DNA of 64,000 nt from Thereva unica (GCA_949987705.1 OX465282.1:37908039-37972038); one strand, 5' to 3'; counted from the stretch's first letter, positions 9,131-21,399 are shown. The notes: generated by a model not told the origin, from the letters alone. Program-made: numbers and translations.

Positions 9131-11524
9131 AATATAGAGGGAAAAATTAACGAAACTAGAAAATTAATTATTTTCCCGCAAAAATTTACGGATGCATGTG
9201 AAAATATACAACAACAAAAAATTTAACAATCGCGAACTCAACTTTGTTTTGACGGATCGCTTTTGTAGCGCTTCAATTGCGTTTTTGAGAGTTTCAGTTT
9301 TTAAGTTTTATACATTTTAGTTTTGGAAGTTTTTGATTTTTATTTTGATAAACAAAATTTGTTTTATATAAATCGATTCCGTCATTAATAACAAATTGAT
9401 AAGAAAAAATTATTAATAATTTTTATATGATACCAATAAAAAACTGGGATAATAACCATGTTAGTGTGCAATTTAAATGTATTCTGTGCGTTTTCTTCAA
9501 CTAGTTTAGGATGTTTGTGTTTTTCAATGATATAACAAAATTAATTAAAATCACTTTTTAAAAGCATAAATGTCAATGATTATTAAACAAATTCGTGTTT
9601 ATAGAAGATTGATTAGTTTTTACTTTCAATAATCAATTTTAATTATTCACAGTTATTCACAAATTTTAATAAAAATTATAAAACAAGAGAAACCCCGTAA
9701 AAGATTGCCTTTACTAGTGCCAAAAAAAATAATAATAATATTTTTAAAATTGTTTCTATTCTCTTAGTAAATGTTGTTCAAAGTGATATTGTAAAAAAAT
9801 GAAAAAAATATTTAATTGCAAATTTTAAAAAAGAAAATTACAAATAAAAAACGCTTACTATCTGTGCCTACTAAAAAGTGAAAATAAAAAAGCCCCTTTT
9901 TATAAAAATAAAATCTCTAAAAAGGTAGTAGTTTTAGTGTAAATATAAAATAGATTTAAAAGTACCAACCATACAACCACAAAAAAATAATAAAAATAGT
10001 TTTTTTTTCTAAAAAAAAAAAAAATAGAGAAAAAAGTGAAACAAAAATAATTTTTGTTTATTTGTTTTGACAAAATTTGGATAAACGGCTGCAATATTCC
10101 ATTATTACCGATGCATATTCTACACAGAACTAATGATCACCAATTCGAAGAGCAGAAATTCATGATGGTATGGATATAATTTTTTTTATAATTAAAAAAT
10201 AAATATTCTTAGTTTGTGTAACTATGTTGTGTGTTTTTATATATGTATTACACCAAATTGTACACGTAGTAATTATGATTCATATTTGTTCCCCATACTT
10301 TCTAGATACATATCAAGGATCATCTTAAGAAAGGATACCAGTTTTTGAGAGTTGAAGGGCGTCGGTGGTAGTTAAAGTAGATCCTACGCAAAAAATTAGT
10401 TGTTAATTATAAGATAAACTTCAGGGTACTCAGAAGATAGGAAGAAAATAAATATACCGGAAAATTTTTGTATATTACAGCCAAAATAACAGTAGAACTA
10501 TAAAGACTGTAAGATAACAGTAAAATTCGTTAGTACCTACTACATAAATACGGTGTTTTTTTATGTGATAGACTAGAGATTGATTAAATGTTTTGTCACT
10601 GAACCAGACCTTTTCAATGTGCTGTTTAAGGAATTGTACGGTAGGATTTGGGACACTACACTTGTTCACTTTGAAGAACATTTGACGAAATTGGCTAAAT
10701 GTCAGAGTTATTCAATGTTGAAATACCGGAGGTCTCTATATGGCGCACTCTGCACAATTTCAGAATAAAACTATTTAAGAATCCCGATTAACATTAAAAC
10801 CTAAAAACAAAAAGCAATGTGATTATATATCTAACTTTTAATCATAAGTCGTGTCCTGCTGCTTTCGTTAACATTATTTTTTCAAATCGGTATATGAAAT
10901 TAGTCATTGAAGAAATGAAAGGACCTACCGTTTCTGATGAAAAATTAATATTGAAATCCCCACCAAAATACATGTAAATTTCGTTGTAGCTTCAACTCCG
11001 AATCTAAGACGTCGTTGCTTCTCGCGCTCACGATTGTATCACGTGGTTTGCCGTTCAGAAGACACGACGAGAAAATAGGTTCATTGCGCATTGGAAATTA
11101 TTTGAAGTCCTTTGAGCTTATCGCTGAGTTCGATCCATTCTTAGCCAAACACATAACACGTTATGGGAATCCAAGCTTAGGACATACGAGCTATCCCTTT
11201 TCAGTTGGTTCGTGGACCAGTTCACTTATGACGTAATCAGATATATCTTCTCCTTTAATACTGTATACAGCGTTTCCTCAAGTTTTTCCAAACAAAGCCA
11301 TAAATCACAATAAATGACAAATGGTGTTTCTTCAATTTTAACCGAATTTGGAATTGACATTTCAAACTGCCGAGGGCAAGCGATCTTATGACAAAGCAGC
11401 TAACATGTCAGGTATATACAAAGGCCTACAATCTAAAATAAAGGAAATTGTCCCCTGAATATGTTCCCTGCTCAGCACTAGTAAGCAAACGCGAGAACAA
11501 GGCAAGACTGATATATGTAGTTTG
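9131..11524. other. AT-rich sequence, no gene recognised
   Basis: Very AT-rich from about 9130 to 10320, with many A/T runs. A fragment 'TTTTTTTATGTGATAGACTAGAG' type string near 10555-10578 resembles the 3' segment of the SINE at 25786-25812. Frames of 62-73 codons near 10580 and 11015 show no domain. Confidence 0.5.
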
Positions 11525-11527
11525 TTC

Positions 11528-11600
11528 CAGGGGCGGATGGGCCTCATCTTAACGGCCCGCGAAATAACATTTGTCGGCCCTTTTTTCTATGTTCTTGATG
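11528..11600 (+). repeat. Possible solo hAT-like terminus
   Basis: 'CAGGGGCGGATGGGCC' followed by GC-rich 'CGGCCCGCG' resembles the CAGGGGCGG and CAGGGCCG ends of the two hAT MITEs at 41510 and 59258. No matching right end or 8-bp duplication was found, so the element would be truncated. Confidence 0.25.
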
Positions 11601-12192
11601 TGTGCTTTTTTTAGGGGGTGAAAACTACCCCTTTTAACAAAAAATTTAAAAACAATATATTTAAGCAATATTTCAATTAAAATATGTTTAAATATGTAAA
11701 ATAAGCTTTCTTTCATATACTAGAATGTAATTTATGATTTAATTCAATGTTTCAGCCCCTCTAAATCCCCTATGATGAAATTCACAACAAAATTAGTTTT
11801 TAACAGTTTAAAATTTTTTAATCGTGAATTTATGATGAATTATAATCCCCTCTTTGTTTATACTATTATTTCTAAATCATTGCAATGTCTGTACCTGTAG
11901 AAACTACCCCTTATTGAGAAATTTCAACAACTGGAAATTATGAAATGGTGCATTTATATTGAATGGAATCTCCAATAAATGTTTAGAATTGGCTATAGAG
12001 TAAAAACGCTCCAAAAAAGCAAACGCTCCAAATTCAAGCATTTAGGGTGATTTTTGAGTACCCCAAAAGTAATTTCATGGCGGGAGAGGCAAATTTTATT
12101 ATCAGTGGGGTGGGGGTGGGGAGCTGGCTTTAAATTTGTTTTGAGCGATTTTTGAGTGTTCCAATAGTAATTTAAACATTCATTGTGCTCCT

Positions 12193-12402
12193 TTAATCCC
12201 TCATGGGACATAGGGCGGAAACAGTAGCCCTCCAGCGGACGGGATCCTTGCGGATTCCAGTCGAGGGCCTGTTTGGCTAGATTTTCGTTTTCGCGTCGCA
12301 AGGTGTGGCCAATCCAATTCCATTTCCTTCGTCTGATTTGGTCGTCTATCCTTTCTTGGCCGGCACGGCGCCATAGTTCTTCGTTTGAAATTCTATCCTA
12401 AT
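12193..12402 (-). pseudogene. RTE-type LINE (family B), C-terminal end of ORF2
   Basis: The minus strand encodes 'RISNEELWRRAGQERIDDQI', then 'WIGHTLRRENENLAKQALDW' and 'NPQG'. This is the hallmark C-terminal block of RTE/BovB-like ORF2 proteins beyond the reverse transcriptase. After 'NPQGSRP' about 40 expected codons are missing and the frame runs into the tail 'CCCATGAGGGATTAAAG', shared with 15175-15215. It is 5'-truncated, as is usual for target-primed insertion, and carries an internal deletion. Confidence 0.88.
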
Positions 12403-13332
12403 AGTAATTTAAAGCGGGGAACATATTTTTCTTATCGTAACTTGGGGCGGATAGAATTGGGACTCCAAACCAAACCAAAAGTAAGAGCTATTTCATACAT
12501 GCATAAATACGTTTTATACATAGGTATATACATACGTTTATAATGTGTGCTGTCTATGAAGATACGCTTAGACGTATATACATGCGGTAACGTCTGTTTA
12601 CATATGTTTATTAATGCTGTAAAATTGTCGAAATTAATACAATTTACCTTATTCGATAATTTCATGCGATTGGTTTCATAACGATAACTTCATATGATCG
12701 CTGTAAAATTCAATTCGCAGGGGATTTCACTGCTACAAGGCCTGCAAATTCGAACTATTTTGAACTCTTACCTTTTGAGATTTTAAAGTTTGAATTGCTC
12801 GGGAAAGGTGGACCTCGCATCCATATGCGAAGTTACAACGAAGATATCTCAATTGGTTTTCATCACACAGAATCGAAATAAAGACCAAAATTTTCCTCAA
12901 GAAAAGCCCTTCATATTTGTGTCTTATCAGTTTTTTCGTATATAGTTTTTTAGCTATTGCAGAAAAAAGGAATTTTTTTCAAAAAATTTTAAAATTTAAC
13001 GTACTTTTTTATTTTACGTCCAATGGGGCGAATTCAGTTTTTGGCTATTACCACCAAATAACCAAAACATAAAAGTTTGAGATTTATTCATAGGCTGTCG
13101 GAAGAAGAAATATAAAAACTAAATTTTTTGCTGATTAATTATATAGGCAAACAATAGTGTAAATACAGAAAAAAATGTACAAAAATCCTACAAAAATTTG
13201 TTAAGAAACTAAAAAATTCATTCCGGTTTTTTTATTTTCGGTAAGTAAATGTTTATGAAGATAGGTTGGTTGATCACTTAGACGTACTTTCAGCCACCGG
13301 CCCTCTGTACAGCCGGCTTCCCGGTTCGTCCT
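12403..13332. other. No gene recognised
   Basis: AT-rich, with no supported frame on either strand and no repeat shared with the rest of the window that I could see. Confidence 0.55.
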
Positions 13333-13692
13333 ATGGCTCATCCACCCCTGGCTTGGCCTTGCACAGTAAGTCTCAGTTTTGGTCTTGGAGTTGCCAGCAT
13401 AACTAAGACCAAGACCATTTTTGCTCATCACTACTCAGCACATTTACTCAATTTAGTAGATGAAAGTGCTGCTGAAGGCAGCCAAGAGGCTTGCTCGTTC
13501 ACTTCTCTGCTGCAAGAGTTGGACAATTACATACATCGTCAACTCTTTGCAGGGAGGTCTTTCAAGCCCATTTCCCCGGCAAGAGTCTACCAAAGACTCG
13601 TTGATCATCTCGTGCAAACGCATGCAAAAGTTTACGCGAATCGTGGAATGAAATCCATAGAACAGTATACCCTTGACACACTGCAAAAATGA
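13333..13692 (+). CDS. Unassigned ORF (119 codons)
   Basis: An ATG-to-TGA frame of 119 codons. No domain is recognised. The C-terminal half ('YIHRQLFAGRSF', 'LVDHLVQTHAKVYANRG') is of mixed composition and could be a real exon. However, the last 27 bases lie within the candidate inverted repeat starting at 13666, so the C-terminus is probably TE-derived. The opposite strand is also open over much of this span, which weakens the coding case. Confidence 0.15.
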   Translation: MAHPPLAWPCTVSLSFGLGVASITKTKTIFAHHYSAHLLNLVDESAAEGSQEACSFTSLLQELDNYIHRQLFAGRSFKPISPARVYQRLVDHLVQTHAKVYANRGMKSIEQYTLDTLQK

Positions 13693-14882
13693 ATGAGCAT
13701 TCTTCCAACTTCATTGGTTTTCAATGATCATTCGTTTAGTGACACACTGCATTTCTCAATGTTCATTGGAACTGTCAAAATACAAACTACAAATAAGTAA
13801 ACTGCAAAATACAATGAACTGAAAGTAATTACATAGTGATTTATACTTTTAAATTTAATAATAGTTTGTTATGTGACAAGTTTGGGATGATGCATATTCC
13901 GCACAAGTAGAAGTTTGGGCGAGGCGAGGGTTTCGGTCCACGAGTGCGGATATGCCATTCAAAACGTGTTGCAGGCTATAAAATAGTTTTTATTGATATT
14001 TTATAAAGAAAAACGTACCTACCTAATGTAAAACTACTGTCAAAAATATAATGTATAAATCACAGCAAGATATATTAACATTAAATAGCATATATTAGTT
14101 GGAAGTCCAACCTATTCCCTATCCTAATTAAATAATTTGATAATAGGTGCCGCAGCGGAAGTTTTTTTTTAGAAAAATGCCATTATTTTTTGTAATTTAA
14201 TAATTGAATAGTTTATTTAACAAAAACAGTCAAGTCATTATTGATTGTTTATTATTGAATAACCCTTTTTGAAAAAATGCCCAAGCGCATTCTTTCAAAT
14301 GAAATGAAAATGAAATTTTGTGATGAATGTATGCCGCGCCATATGTTAGGGAGCAGCAAAATGTTATTTACCCACCAAAAAATTCACGTGAACTTAGTAT
14401 CACAAATGAAAATTTGACAAGCGAAATTTTCACTCGTGAAAATTTACATTGAGTAGCCCATATTTAAATTTCATTTCACGGGAACTTAGTACTAGGCTTA
14501 AGTGGTGGAATAAATATTCCACACGGGTGTGGAATACTCTTAATTTCGTATCTAAAAGCAATAACAGAATGCTTGTATTCTAACAGAGACGTAGAAAAAA
14601 TATGAATTGAGGCCCAACAACAGAACGTTACTATTTTTTTTAAATTTCCTATATCTGAATGACAGTTTGACAGTTATGTATGTTTTTCAGTTGTAAATTT
14701 AATGAAAAGTTGTTTGATAATTGCCATATTTCACTTCCATCTTCATGGAATGAAATTATTTTGGCTTCATTCGATTGAAGCTGTTGAATGAACATTTGAC
14801 ACGACACACTGGGCACAAATTATCATTCATAGTCGAGTTATACTTCAATGTTTATTCGATGCTGCAGTACGTCGAGGGTATA
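13666..14882. mobile_element. Candidate inverted-repeat element, 1.2 kb, no transposase
   Basis: The left end TATACCCTTGACACACTGCA (13666-13685) matches the reverse complement of the right end (14863-14882), TATACCCTCGACGTACTGCA, at 17 of 20 positions. Further inward the similarity is patchy (GAATGA/GAATAA, GACACACTG/GTGTGTC). Inside are a short inverted pair CATATTCCGCAC/GTGCGGATATG (13891-13960) and 'GAATATTCCACAC' near 14508. There is no coding capacity and no unambiguous target duplication. Confidence 0.45.
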
Positions 14883-15174
14883 AGTCTCCATCGAAAATGA
14901 CACACAACAGAAGAGGATCGGTAGGCTGCGTCAAATTGGTAGCTTTGTAAGGAGTTTTTGAAAATAATTAACAATATCAATGTTAACCTGTAGAAATTTA
15001 TGAATTTTTTTATTATTACTATTTCAATTTTTAGTTTCCTACTTCAAATGTCAAATGGTAACCCAAACGAATTGTCGTAATAAGACGAGGACTTCGATTC
15101 GGACAGGCTTTGAAGATTCAGGAGATTTGAGGAGATTGTCATGATTGTCATTCCTTACTTTGGGACTTATTCTT

Positions 15175-15235
15175 CTTTAATCCCTCATGGGACATAGGTC
15201 GGTAACAGTTTCCCTCCAACAGACTCTGTTTTGCG
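15175..15235 (-). repeat. RTE family B 3' tail fragment
   Basis: 'CTTTAATCCCTCATGGGACA' followed by 'TAGGTCGGTAACAG' and 'CCCTCCA' matches 12190-12240 closely. It is the 3' tail of the same LINE family, read on the minus strand. The adjacent sequence to 15300 may be more of the LINE but is not clearly matched. Confidence 0.75.
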
Positions 15236-16998
15236 TAACGGCTCGCAGCTCCGTGCAGGATATCCCAGTTGTTGCGGCCTCTGCTAATAGGGTTATCTTC
15301 CACGTTTGTCATTATTTGCTCAAATTGAGCAAGTATAATAGAAATTTTGAGTGGTTATCAACATATTCTTCATTTTTCACCCTAGTTTCTGATAATAGTA
15401 ACACATTAATTATATTTACAGTTTCGTCATCCTAATGTAGTACCTACCTACTTGCGCACGTATAGGTACTTTAACAGCTTAGCGAAAGTATTGTTAATCC
15501 TGGTGATCGCTTGAACATGGTTTAAAGATAGTCTCGTGAATTCATTTTGTAGCTCCTTTACAGATGCTGCATCTTTTCGTCCATGATGAAATATATTTCC
15601 TACTTTCTTCTTTAGTGATAATACATATATAAACCTTCAATATTTTGTCATTTTACATATGAAATTTTATTAATTTATTAAAGATATAATTGCTGTTCTT
15701 CTAGCAATTGCTACAGCATTTCGGTTGATACTCCATTATATTCAATCAGAAAACTAGATAATTTCTTCAGAAGTTAGACCCCTGTTTTTGTATTGTTTTT
15801 ATATTCAAACCAAATTTGAGAAACCTCTCCATTTTCATTCTTATGAATGTGACACATTTTTTAAACTGTACCATTATCTAATCCATCCGACACGTCTACA
15901 TTTGTATTAAAATATAGTATTTATCTATAACGAATGCTCATATTTAAAGCAAACTTCCAGGGTCAATTGTTGAGATTTTATGGAGTTTATGGTTATTAAA
16001 AATGTTTGTTGCTCTTGATTGTGACAGCCGATATCATTAGCTACAGAAATCATTATATTTTGTCTATTATTTAAAACTAAGTTATTGTAATTCTGTACGG
16101 ATGCATTGGATAGAAAGACACGCATTCGCATTTACATGCTCTCTCGTAATTAATGCTGTTCACTGCCAACCACACGTACCCCCTATCTAAATTGTGACCA
16201 GTCATAAGTCGCAAGCTTTGGAGACTCGCACTTGTCATTGGAAGAGTTTGAGGTTGCTCTTGTGACAGGCAAAGTGTATGTGAATAAATATGTTGCATAG
16301 AGACACACAGGCTCGAGGCTTTCTTCGCCTCTTAAGCACCGACTCAGTCTAAATCTGGCGTTATACGAAAACAACGCTGTTACTATTACTACAATATTAA
16401 TTTTTTGACGTGACAACGTCTTATAAATCGATGAGTATAGGAAGTCATTAGCGCAAATAGTCGCGCCACGCATGTTGTGGTATGGCAATTTGCTCTATCT
16501 TCCAGATATACGACATGGAATTGATATGAGGCGTCATATGGAGTTTGTACTGATTTTGGTGCATAGTTCCCTTGATGAAATGAATAGGTACAGGGTTGCT
16601 TATACAACTCTACATTATAACAGCTGGTGTATATATATAGTTTTTGGCGATGCAATCTTCTCTTTGTCGTCTCTTTATCTTGTTACTTTAGCATCTCCGT
16701 TCTCGCTTGATAACATTCATCACTGAATATAATCTAGATATTATGATTTTTTTTAAATTCACTAGAAACTCAGTGCTTAAACCGTTATAGTCGCCTTTTA
16801 AACGTTTAGTTGCGTTTGATGAAAGTAAACACTTAAAGTGTTTCACTAGTAAACGTTTGTAGGGTGTTTCAGATAGGAAAAATACTTTTTAAGCACACCA
16901 ATCGATATTATCGATAGGTGACAACTGCAGTGTCGCTCCTTTTCATTTTTGTTCACCGTTTGCGTGTTCGTCCTTCCAAAAGCCCTTGACTAGGTAAT
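15236..16998. other. No gene recognised
   Basis: Several overlapping frames of 63-101 codons lie on the minus strand at 15925-16655 with no domain. AAACACTTAAAGTGTTT, a 17-base palindrome-like motif, lies near 16826. 'ATCGATATTATCGAT' is at about 16903. Coding potential is not supported. Confidence 0.5.
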
Positions 16999-17110
16999 AT
17001 TCTTCTTTTTTGATCTGTTAGCTGGTTGTCCGAGCAGGACGTCCCCGCAACGAATTCGCTGTTGTCGGTGCCGCTGGGTTTCGAACTCCATTCACGGTTT
17101 GTTTTCATTA
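16999..17110 (-). pseudogene. LINE family D, 3' end (antisense)
   Basis: On the minus strand this reads 'AACCGTGAATGGAGTTCGAA', then 'CCCAGCGGCACCGACA', then 'AACAGATCAAAAAAGAAGAA'. The same block ends the LINE D copies at 38155-38260 and 61378-61465. It encodes the last residues ('RVRDPAA'-like) and the short 3' tail. It is strongly 5'-truncated. Confidence 0.85.
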
Positions 17111-17260
17111 ACCACATCCAATGCTGCTTAACCTTTGTGTTCAAACGAGATCCGGTATGTTAACTATGTTCAATGTCATGTTTTCCGCTCACCAACAGAA
17201 TTGCCTTTAATGCTACATGTAGCTTTGGTAAAAACATGAACTAACATCCTAAAAGGTTTA

Positions 17261-17655
17261 ATAGTCCAGTCAAATTAGAGGTTTGACTGGAAGATAATTC
17301 CGAAGTTGCTGAAAAGTGGAACAGCCGTTAAAAACATTATTATACGTAAGCTGTAGAGACTGCCACGCGATTGGGCGGCTGCAAACTTTTTTATTCAAGG
17401 TCAAAGGGTCAAAATATCAGTTTTTTGCAAATATCTGCTAAACCGTACGTCTTATCAGAAAATTGTGTTTACAAAGTTTGTAGATTAGGCGATTATCTAC
17501 AAAAAAGTATATTATACATTTTCTCGTAGGAATTGCCATTTCTGAGATATTGTCGTTTTAATAAGTTAAAATACTCATATTCTATCATTCCCGACTTGTA
17601 AAGGTCATCAGAAATTTAATAAATCCTTTGTTGGAGTACGCGGCTAATATTTTCA
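17261..17655 (+). repeat. Repeat R, copy 1 of an inverted pair
   Basis: About 395 bp match the reverse complement of 53127-53531 nearly throughout. Shared blocks include 'GGTCAAAGGGTCAAAATATC', 'ACCGTACGTCTTATCAGAAA' and 'TTGTTGGAGTACGCGGCTAA'. Similarity stops abruptly after 'GGCTAATATTTT' at one side and 'AGTCCAGTCAAA' at the other, so these are real element edges. No open frame of note and no terminal inverted repeat are seen in this copy. Confidence 0.93.
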
Positions 17656-18797
17656 GGGGTGATTCCTGGATATATTTGGAGAAAAAAATTGTTCTACAGA
17701 GGGCGGCTATCTCCACTATCCACTAAGATACAGGGTGATTAGGGAAAAAATTTTGTTTTTTTTTAAATTTACTGAAATTTGAATAACTCCTAAAGTAATT
17801 ATCATAAAGTAGCCTAATTAGGCTCATCTTTTAGGTAAATGTGTATTCTTTAATTTGGTGTAAAACATAGCAGCCTGAGGCACTCCGTTCAAAAAATATG
17901 TAGGCTCAAACCAATGCTATTATGCCGCAGTTGAAAGACGAGTAACTTTTTATTTGTTCACGATAAAACACGATAAAACTACTACTACTACTACCTACAA
18001 AACTACCTAAAATAAACACTTATTGTATATGGAAATATTGTAGGTAATAGTTTGGTGCATCAGAAAAGCAAAAAAAATGTACTGTTAGTAACGAATTTTC
18101 TGAGAAAAACGAAGAAATCTGCCAGGTCTAGATTCTAAGCAAAATTACTCTTTTTTGGTTGCTGTCCACAATGGCACAATAGCCAACCATTTCTCATATT
18201 TTATGTCTTTTACTCGTCCCATTTTCACAAAAATAAGGTTTTTAACTTTTTAGCTATGTATAGTATACTTCAAGTATAAACTTTTTTGTGAAACCATCCT
18301 CGAAAAATATTAAGTATGTATATTGTAAAAGTCATTCAAGTAGTTTTGATTACTCAATATCCAACTAATACTTCGAAATATTGAAAGCTCATGGGATTTG
18401 TAACCTTGGCAGTAACTAAACTCTTAGTTAGTCAATACCATTCGCACAGAGTAAGAAGTAATCTTCCTTCGGAAATTTTTTCTTCCTTAAGCGTTTTTTG
18501 TCTCTAGAAACGGAATTGTAGAAGATCTGGTCGAGATGATAAGTTTTCTTGCATTATTTTTAAATGTCGGAAGGCGAAACATTTTCTAATGCTTTACATC
18601 CACTCCCTGAAGGCAGTAACATTTTTCTCTGGGATTTAGATAAATGTCCCTAGGCTGGTAATTGTTTTCGTTCTGCTTGTAAAGTGCTTGCTCCTTCTTC
18701 GACATTTACGTATTACACAAAATTTATATATCTTTTGTTTCTCATATAAAATTATATTCATTTTGAATTTATAGCACAAATTTTCGTTTTCTCACAC
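17656..18797. other. No gene recognised
   Basis: AT-rich unassigned sequence. An 'ACTACTACTACTACCTAC' simple run occurs near 17980. No supported frame. Confidence 0.5.
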
Positions 18798-19560
18798 ATG
18801 GAAGTTTTCTCTTGTTTAAAGACAATTACAAAAATAATTAAATATAAAATAAATCTACTTTTAAAAGTTCATCCCTCTCTTGATAAAATAGTAAAATCGC
18901 ACAGAATAATATGTCATGTACTGAACGGGTTACAAAGAAAGCAGTTTTTATTTAATATTAAATATCAGAATATGCGAAGAGCACATTATCAACACATTAA
19001 AACGGAATTCCAAGTTACTGAATGGGGTTTATGTTTCCGTAGTACTACGGTGAACGATGCGGTTCCATATGTCATGAAAGTTGTATCGCCTAGAATGCGT
19101 TCAGTATTCATTATACGAAAAACTATAAGGCCGTATAGATGGTTTAGTGGCGAAAGTGTGAACGCCATTAAAGCTAGAGAAACCGTTTATAGAGTGTACA
19201 GGCGCTCCCCGTTAGCCGGGGGTATATCACGTTAAGAAAGTCCAGTAATTCATCAATTCACCAATTGAGTAGTAAGGTCTGTAATGTTACCGCTGACAGT
19301 AACAATATTTTGGTTTTATCAAGAAGAATGAAAATAAGAAGATAATCCAAGGCCGATTTATTAGCCTCACTATTTGCCTCGAATTTCCCTGTATTTGACA
19401 ATGTCATGACACTTCAAGTCCGCGACTTAACAAACCCCTCAATGGACGGAGGTGTTTCACACCTAGCGAAATGTGTGGGTGTCTTAAAGTATTTGATGTC
19501 AATAAATCTTCTGGTCCTTGTAATGGATCCTTAATAAATCTGCAGTTGCAATATCAACTG
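18798..19560 (+). pseudogene. CR1/Jockey-clade LINE, endonuclease-RT linker remnant
   Basis: The 145-codon frame at 18798-19235 ends with 'RPYRWFSGESVNAIKARETVY', resembling the 'PW.....I...K..RD..Y' linker between endonuclease and reverse transcriptase in Jockey/CR1 LINEs. Beyond its stop, 19350-19405 encodes 'ADLLASLFASNFPVFDN', and another frame near 19480 gives 'VFDVNKSSGP', the first reverse transcriptase motif. The same 'DLLASLFASNSSLP' block occurs at 47150-47200. Frameshifts and loss of all catalytic RT motifs make this a fossil. Confidence 0.75.
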
Positions 19561-19870
19561 TTTCAATTCTCTACAAAATCATGAAGACAATCAAAAACTT
19601 GTGGAATATGTTGCATTCTTCCAATACCAGATAAACAATGCAATTTGAGATCAAAAATATGTACGGGTTTCCTATGGGTCTTGAGTTTCTTTTTGACCTT
19701 TTACTACAACATAATCTCTTGCTGTGCAACAGGGTAAATTAACCTAGGTTCGTTACAGGGAAGGCAGAAGTCTTGGATATTACTCTAGACCTACTCAATT
19801 GTGTATAAAACTGGAGAATATCTAGTGTAGTGATCACTCCTTTTCTGACCACAGAGTCATTCTGGGTGCC

Positions 19871-19969
19871 TTCAGTAATGCATACTTGCATGCGCAAAAT
19901 GCGAAAGTTGGACCCGCATCCACTGGCGGAAAAATCATTTGTGCATGCATACAGGTATGCGTTACTGAA
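19871..19969. repeat. Short inverted-repeat unit (99 bp)
   Basis: TTCAGTAATGCATACTTGCA at the left matches the reverse complement of the right end, TTCAGTAACGCATACCTGTA, with three differences over 20 bases. The arms enclose about 55 bp. It may be a miniature element or hairpin. No clear target duplication. Confidence 0.6.
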
Positions 19970-20026
19970 CTTGTTTCCCCATAGTTAAATATGGCGCTGA
20001 TGTCATTTTTGATGTTCTTTTAATGC

Positions 20027-21142
20027 ATATCGTCGCCTTGGTGGTGAAAAGAGCTAAGCCACACTTTTTACTGAATTGAGTTAAGAACACCACCATACTT
20101 GACTTGGCGTTAATCCTAGATTCTAGTGGTGAAGAGATCTAAGTAATAGCTAAACTAGAAGTTGGTTTTTTAGCTTTTTCAAAAATAAAAAAAAAGCTTA
20201 TACAGAGGCTCTGTCCGTCTGTCCGTCTGAAGCCTACTTTCATCTCTGAAAGTACTGCAGATACAGACTTGGGAAATATCTCAAAATGTAGCTCTTGGTC
20301 AAAAGACCAAAAACTGAGAAAATGGTTTGGAAATTTCAACCAGAAGTATATTTAAACAACAAAAAAGAGCCTTTAAAGAAAATATTGTGACTAATTTTTG
20401 TGTTCTAAGGCTTATAACTTCTTAATTATTCATTTTACAATAAATTGTAGATTATTTAATTCTAAACAAAAAGTGTCCTTGCAAATTTCCGGTAAGATGT
20501 GCCGTTTCGGAGATATAGTGGAAAACCCATTTGCATACGTTTTCCAAGATGGCGGCCAAATGGGGGGGGGGGGGTTAGAATCCCGAAAATCCTCAAACTT
20601 AAGCTCACCCTGACCCCCCCTACACATCCCAAAAATAAAACCTTGTCCTGCATTTTTGCAATGTTAAAGTACCATTTCCATGGACTATAAAGAGCTATGG
20701 AAACTCCCTCGTCCGTGGGGCTGCGAGTTCGATCCTTCGGCTCGCGGTGCTTTTTTTTCGTCATAATAATTTTTTTTAATTTCCTTCGGGGATTTTGAAA
20801 AAGCGTAATTAGTGGCTAGTCTCTAGGCACAACATCCCACTAGTTATTAAGACGTGAAAGGAGCTATATGAAACTAGGAACAAAACATCAAGTGGTGAAT
20901 GTAGTGCTAGCTGCATAGAATTATTCACCACTTTTTATTCGTATCATAAAAATAGTTCAATCAATCAATTAAACACCTTAATTTATTACCTTCTTACAAA
21001 AAATTATAGAAATCTGGATTCAAATAGAAGAGATACAACGAAAATAAATTTTTTGTAGGTAAGTACCTTCTTTTTTCAATTGTCTATATCTTGGAACCAA
21101 TCTAGTGTGGAATAGCTCCCTTCACCACTAAGGCGACGATAT
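20027..21142. mobile_element. Inverted-repeat element, 1.1 kb, non-coding
   Basis: Arms of about 39 bp: the left starts ATATCGTCGCCTTGGTGGTG (20027). The reverse complement of the right arm (21104-21142) reads ATATCGTCGCCTTAGTGGTG, and both continue with GAGCTA and CCACACT. Short GGTGGTGAA/GTGGTGAA motifs recur subterminally (20110, 20890). The interior holds 'TCTGTCCGTCTGTCCGTCTG' (20212), a run of 13 G (20562-20574) and an isolated GATGGCGGCC. No transposase and no clear target duplication, so the superfamily is unassigned. Confidence 0.65.
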
Positions 21143-21399
21143 ATTTACCGCACGCTATCAATATTCTCCTCATCCATTTTATCTTGTTAACCTATACTTT
21201 GACAGTTGACATCGCAGTCTCTTCTGCTTTGAAACTTGTTTGCAAGGCTGTCAAAAACCTGCAAAGCTTGCACCCATTTGCTTCGCATGTTTGCATTTAT
21301 GAGCTCGGTGCAAACGCATGCTTGCTTTAATGAAACCAATGCAAAATAAAGAACTCTTTTTTTAATGTTAAAATGTGCTTAACTGTGAGCGTCTTAATC

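Noticed and set aside
13201..13686. Minus-strand frames (13201-13431, 13453-13686) as genes
   Set aside because: They are shadows opposite a plus-strand frame and show no domain.
16150..16660. Overlapping minus-strand frames of 73-101 codons as a gene
   Set aside because: Several frames are open at once, none shows a domain, and the codon content looks like random AT-rich sequence.
20690..20765. Another tRNA-like or SINE 3' part ('GAGTTCGATCC' followed by a T-run)
   Set aside because: Only a B-box-like string is present; no A box at a workable distance and no second copy in the window.
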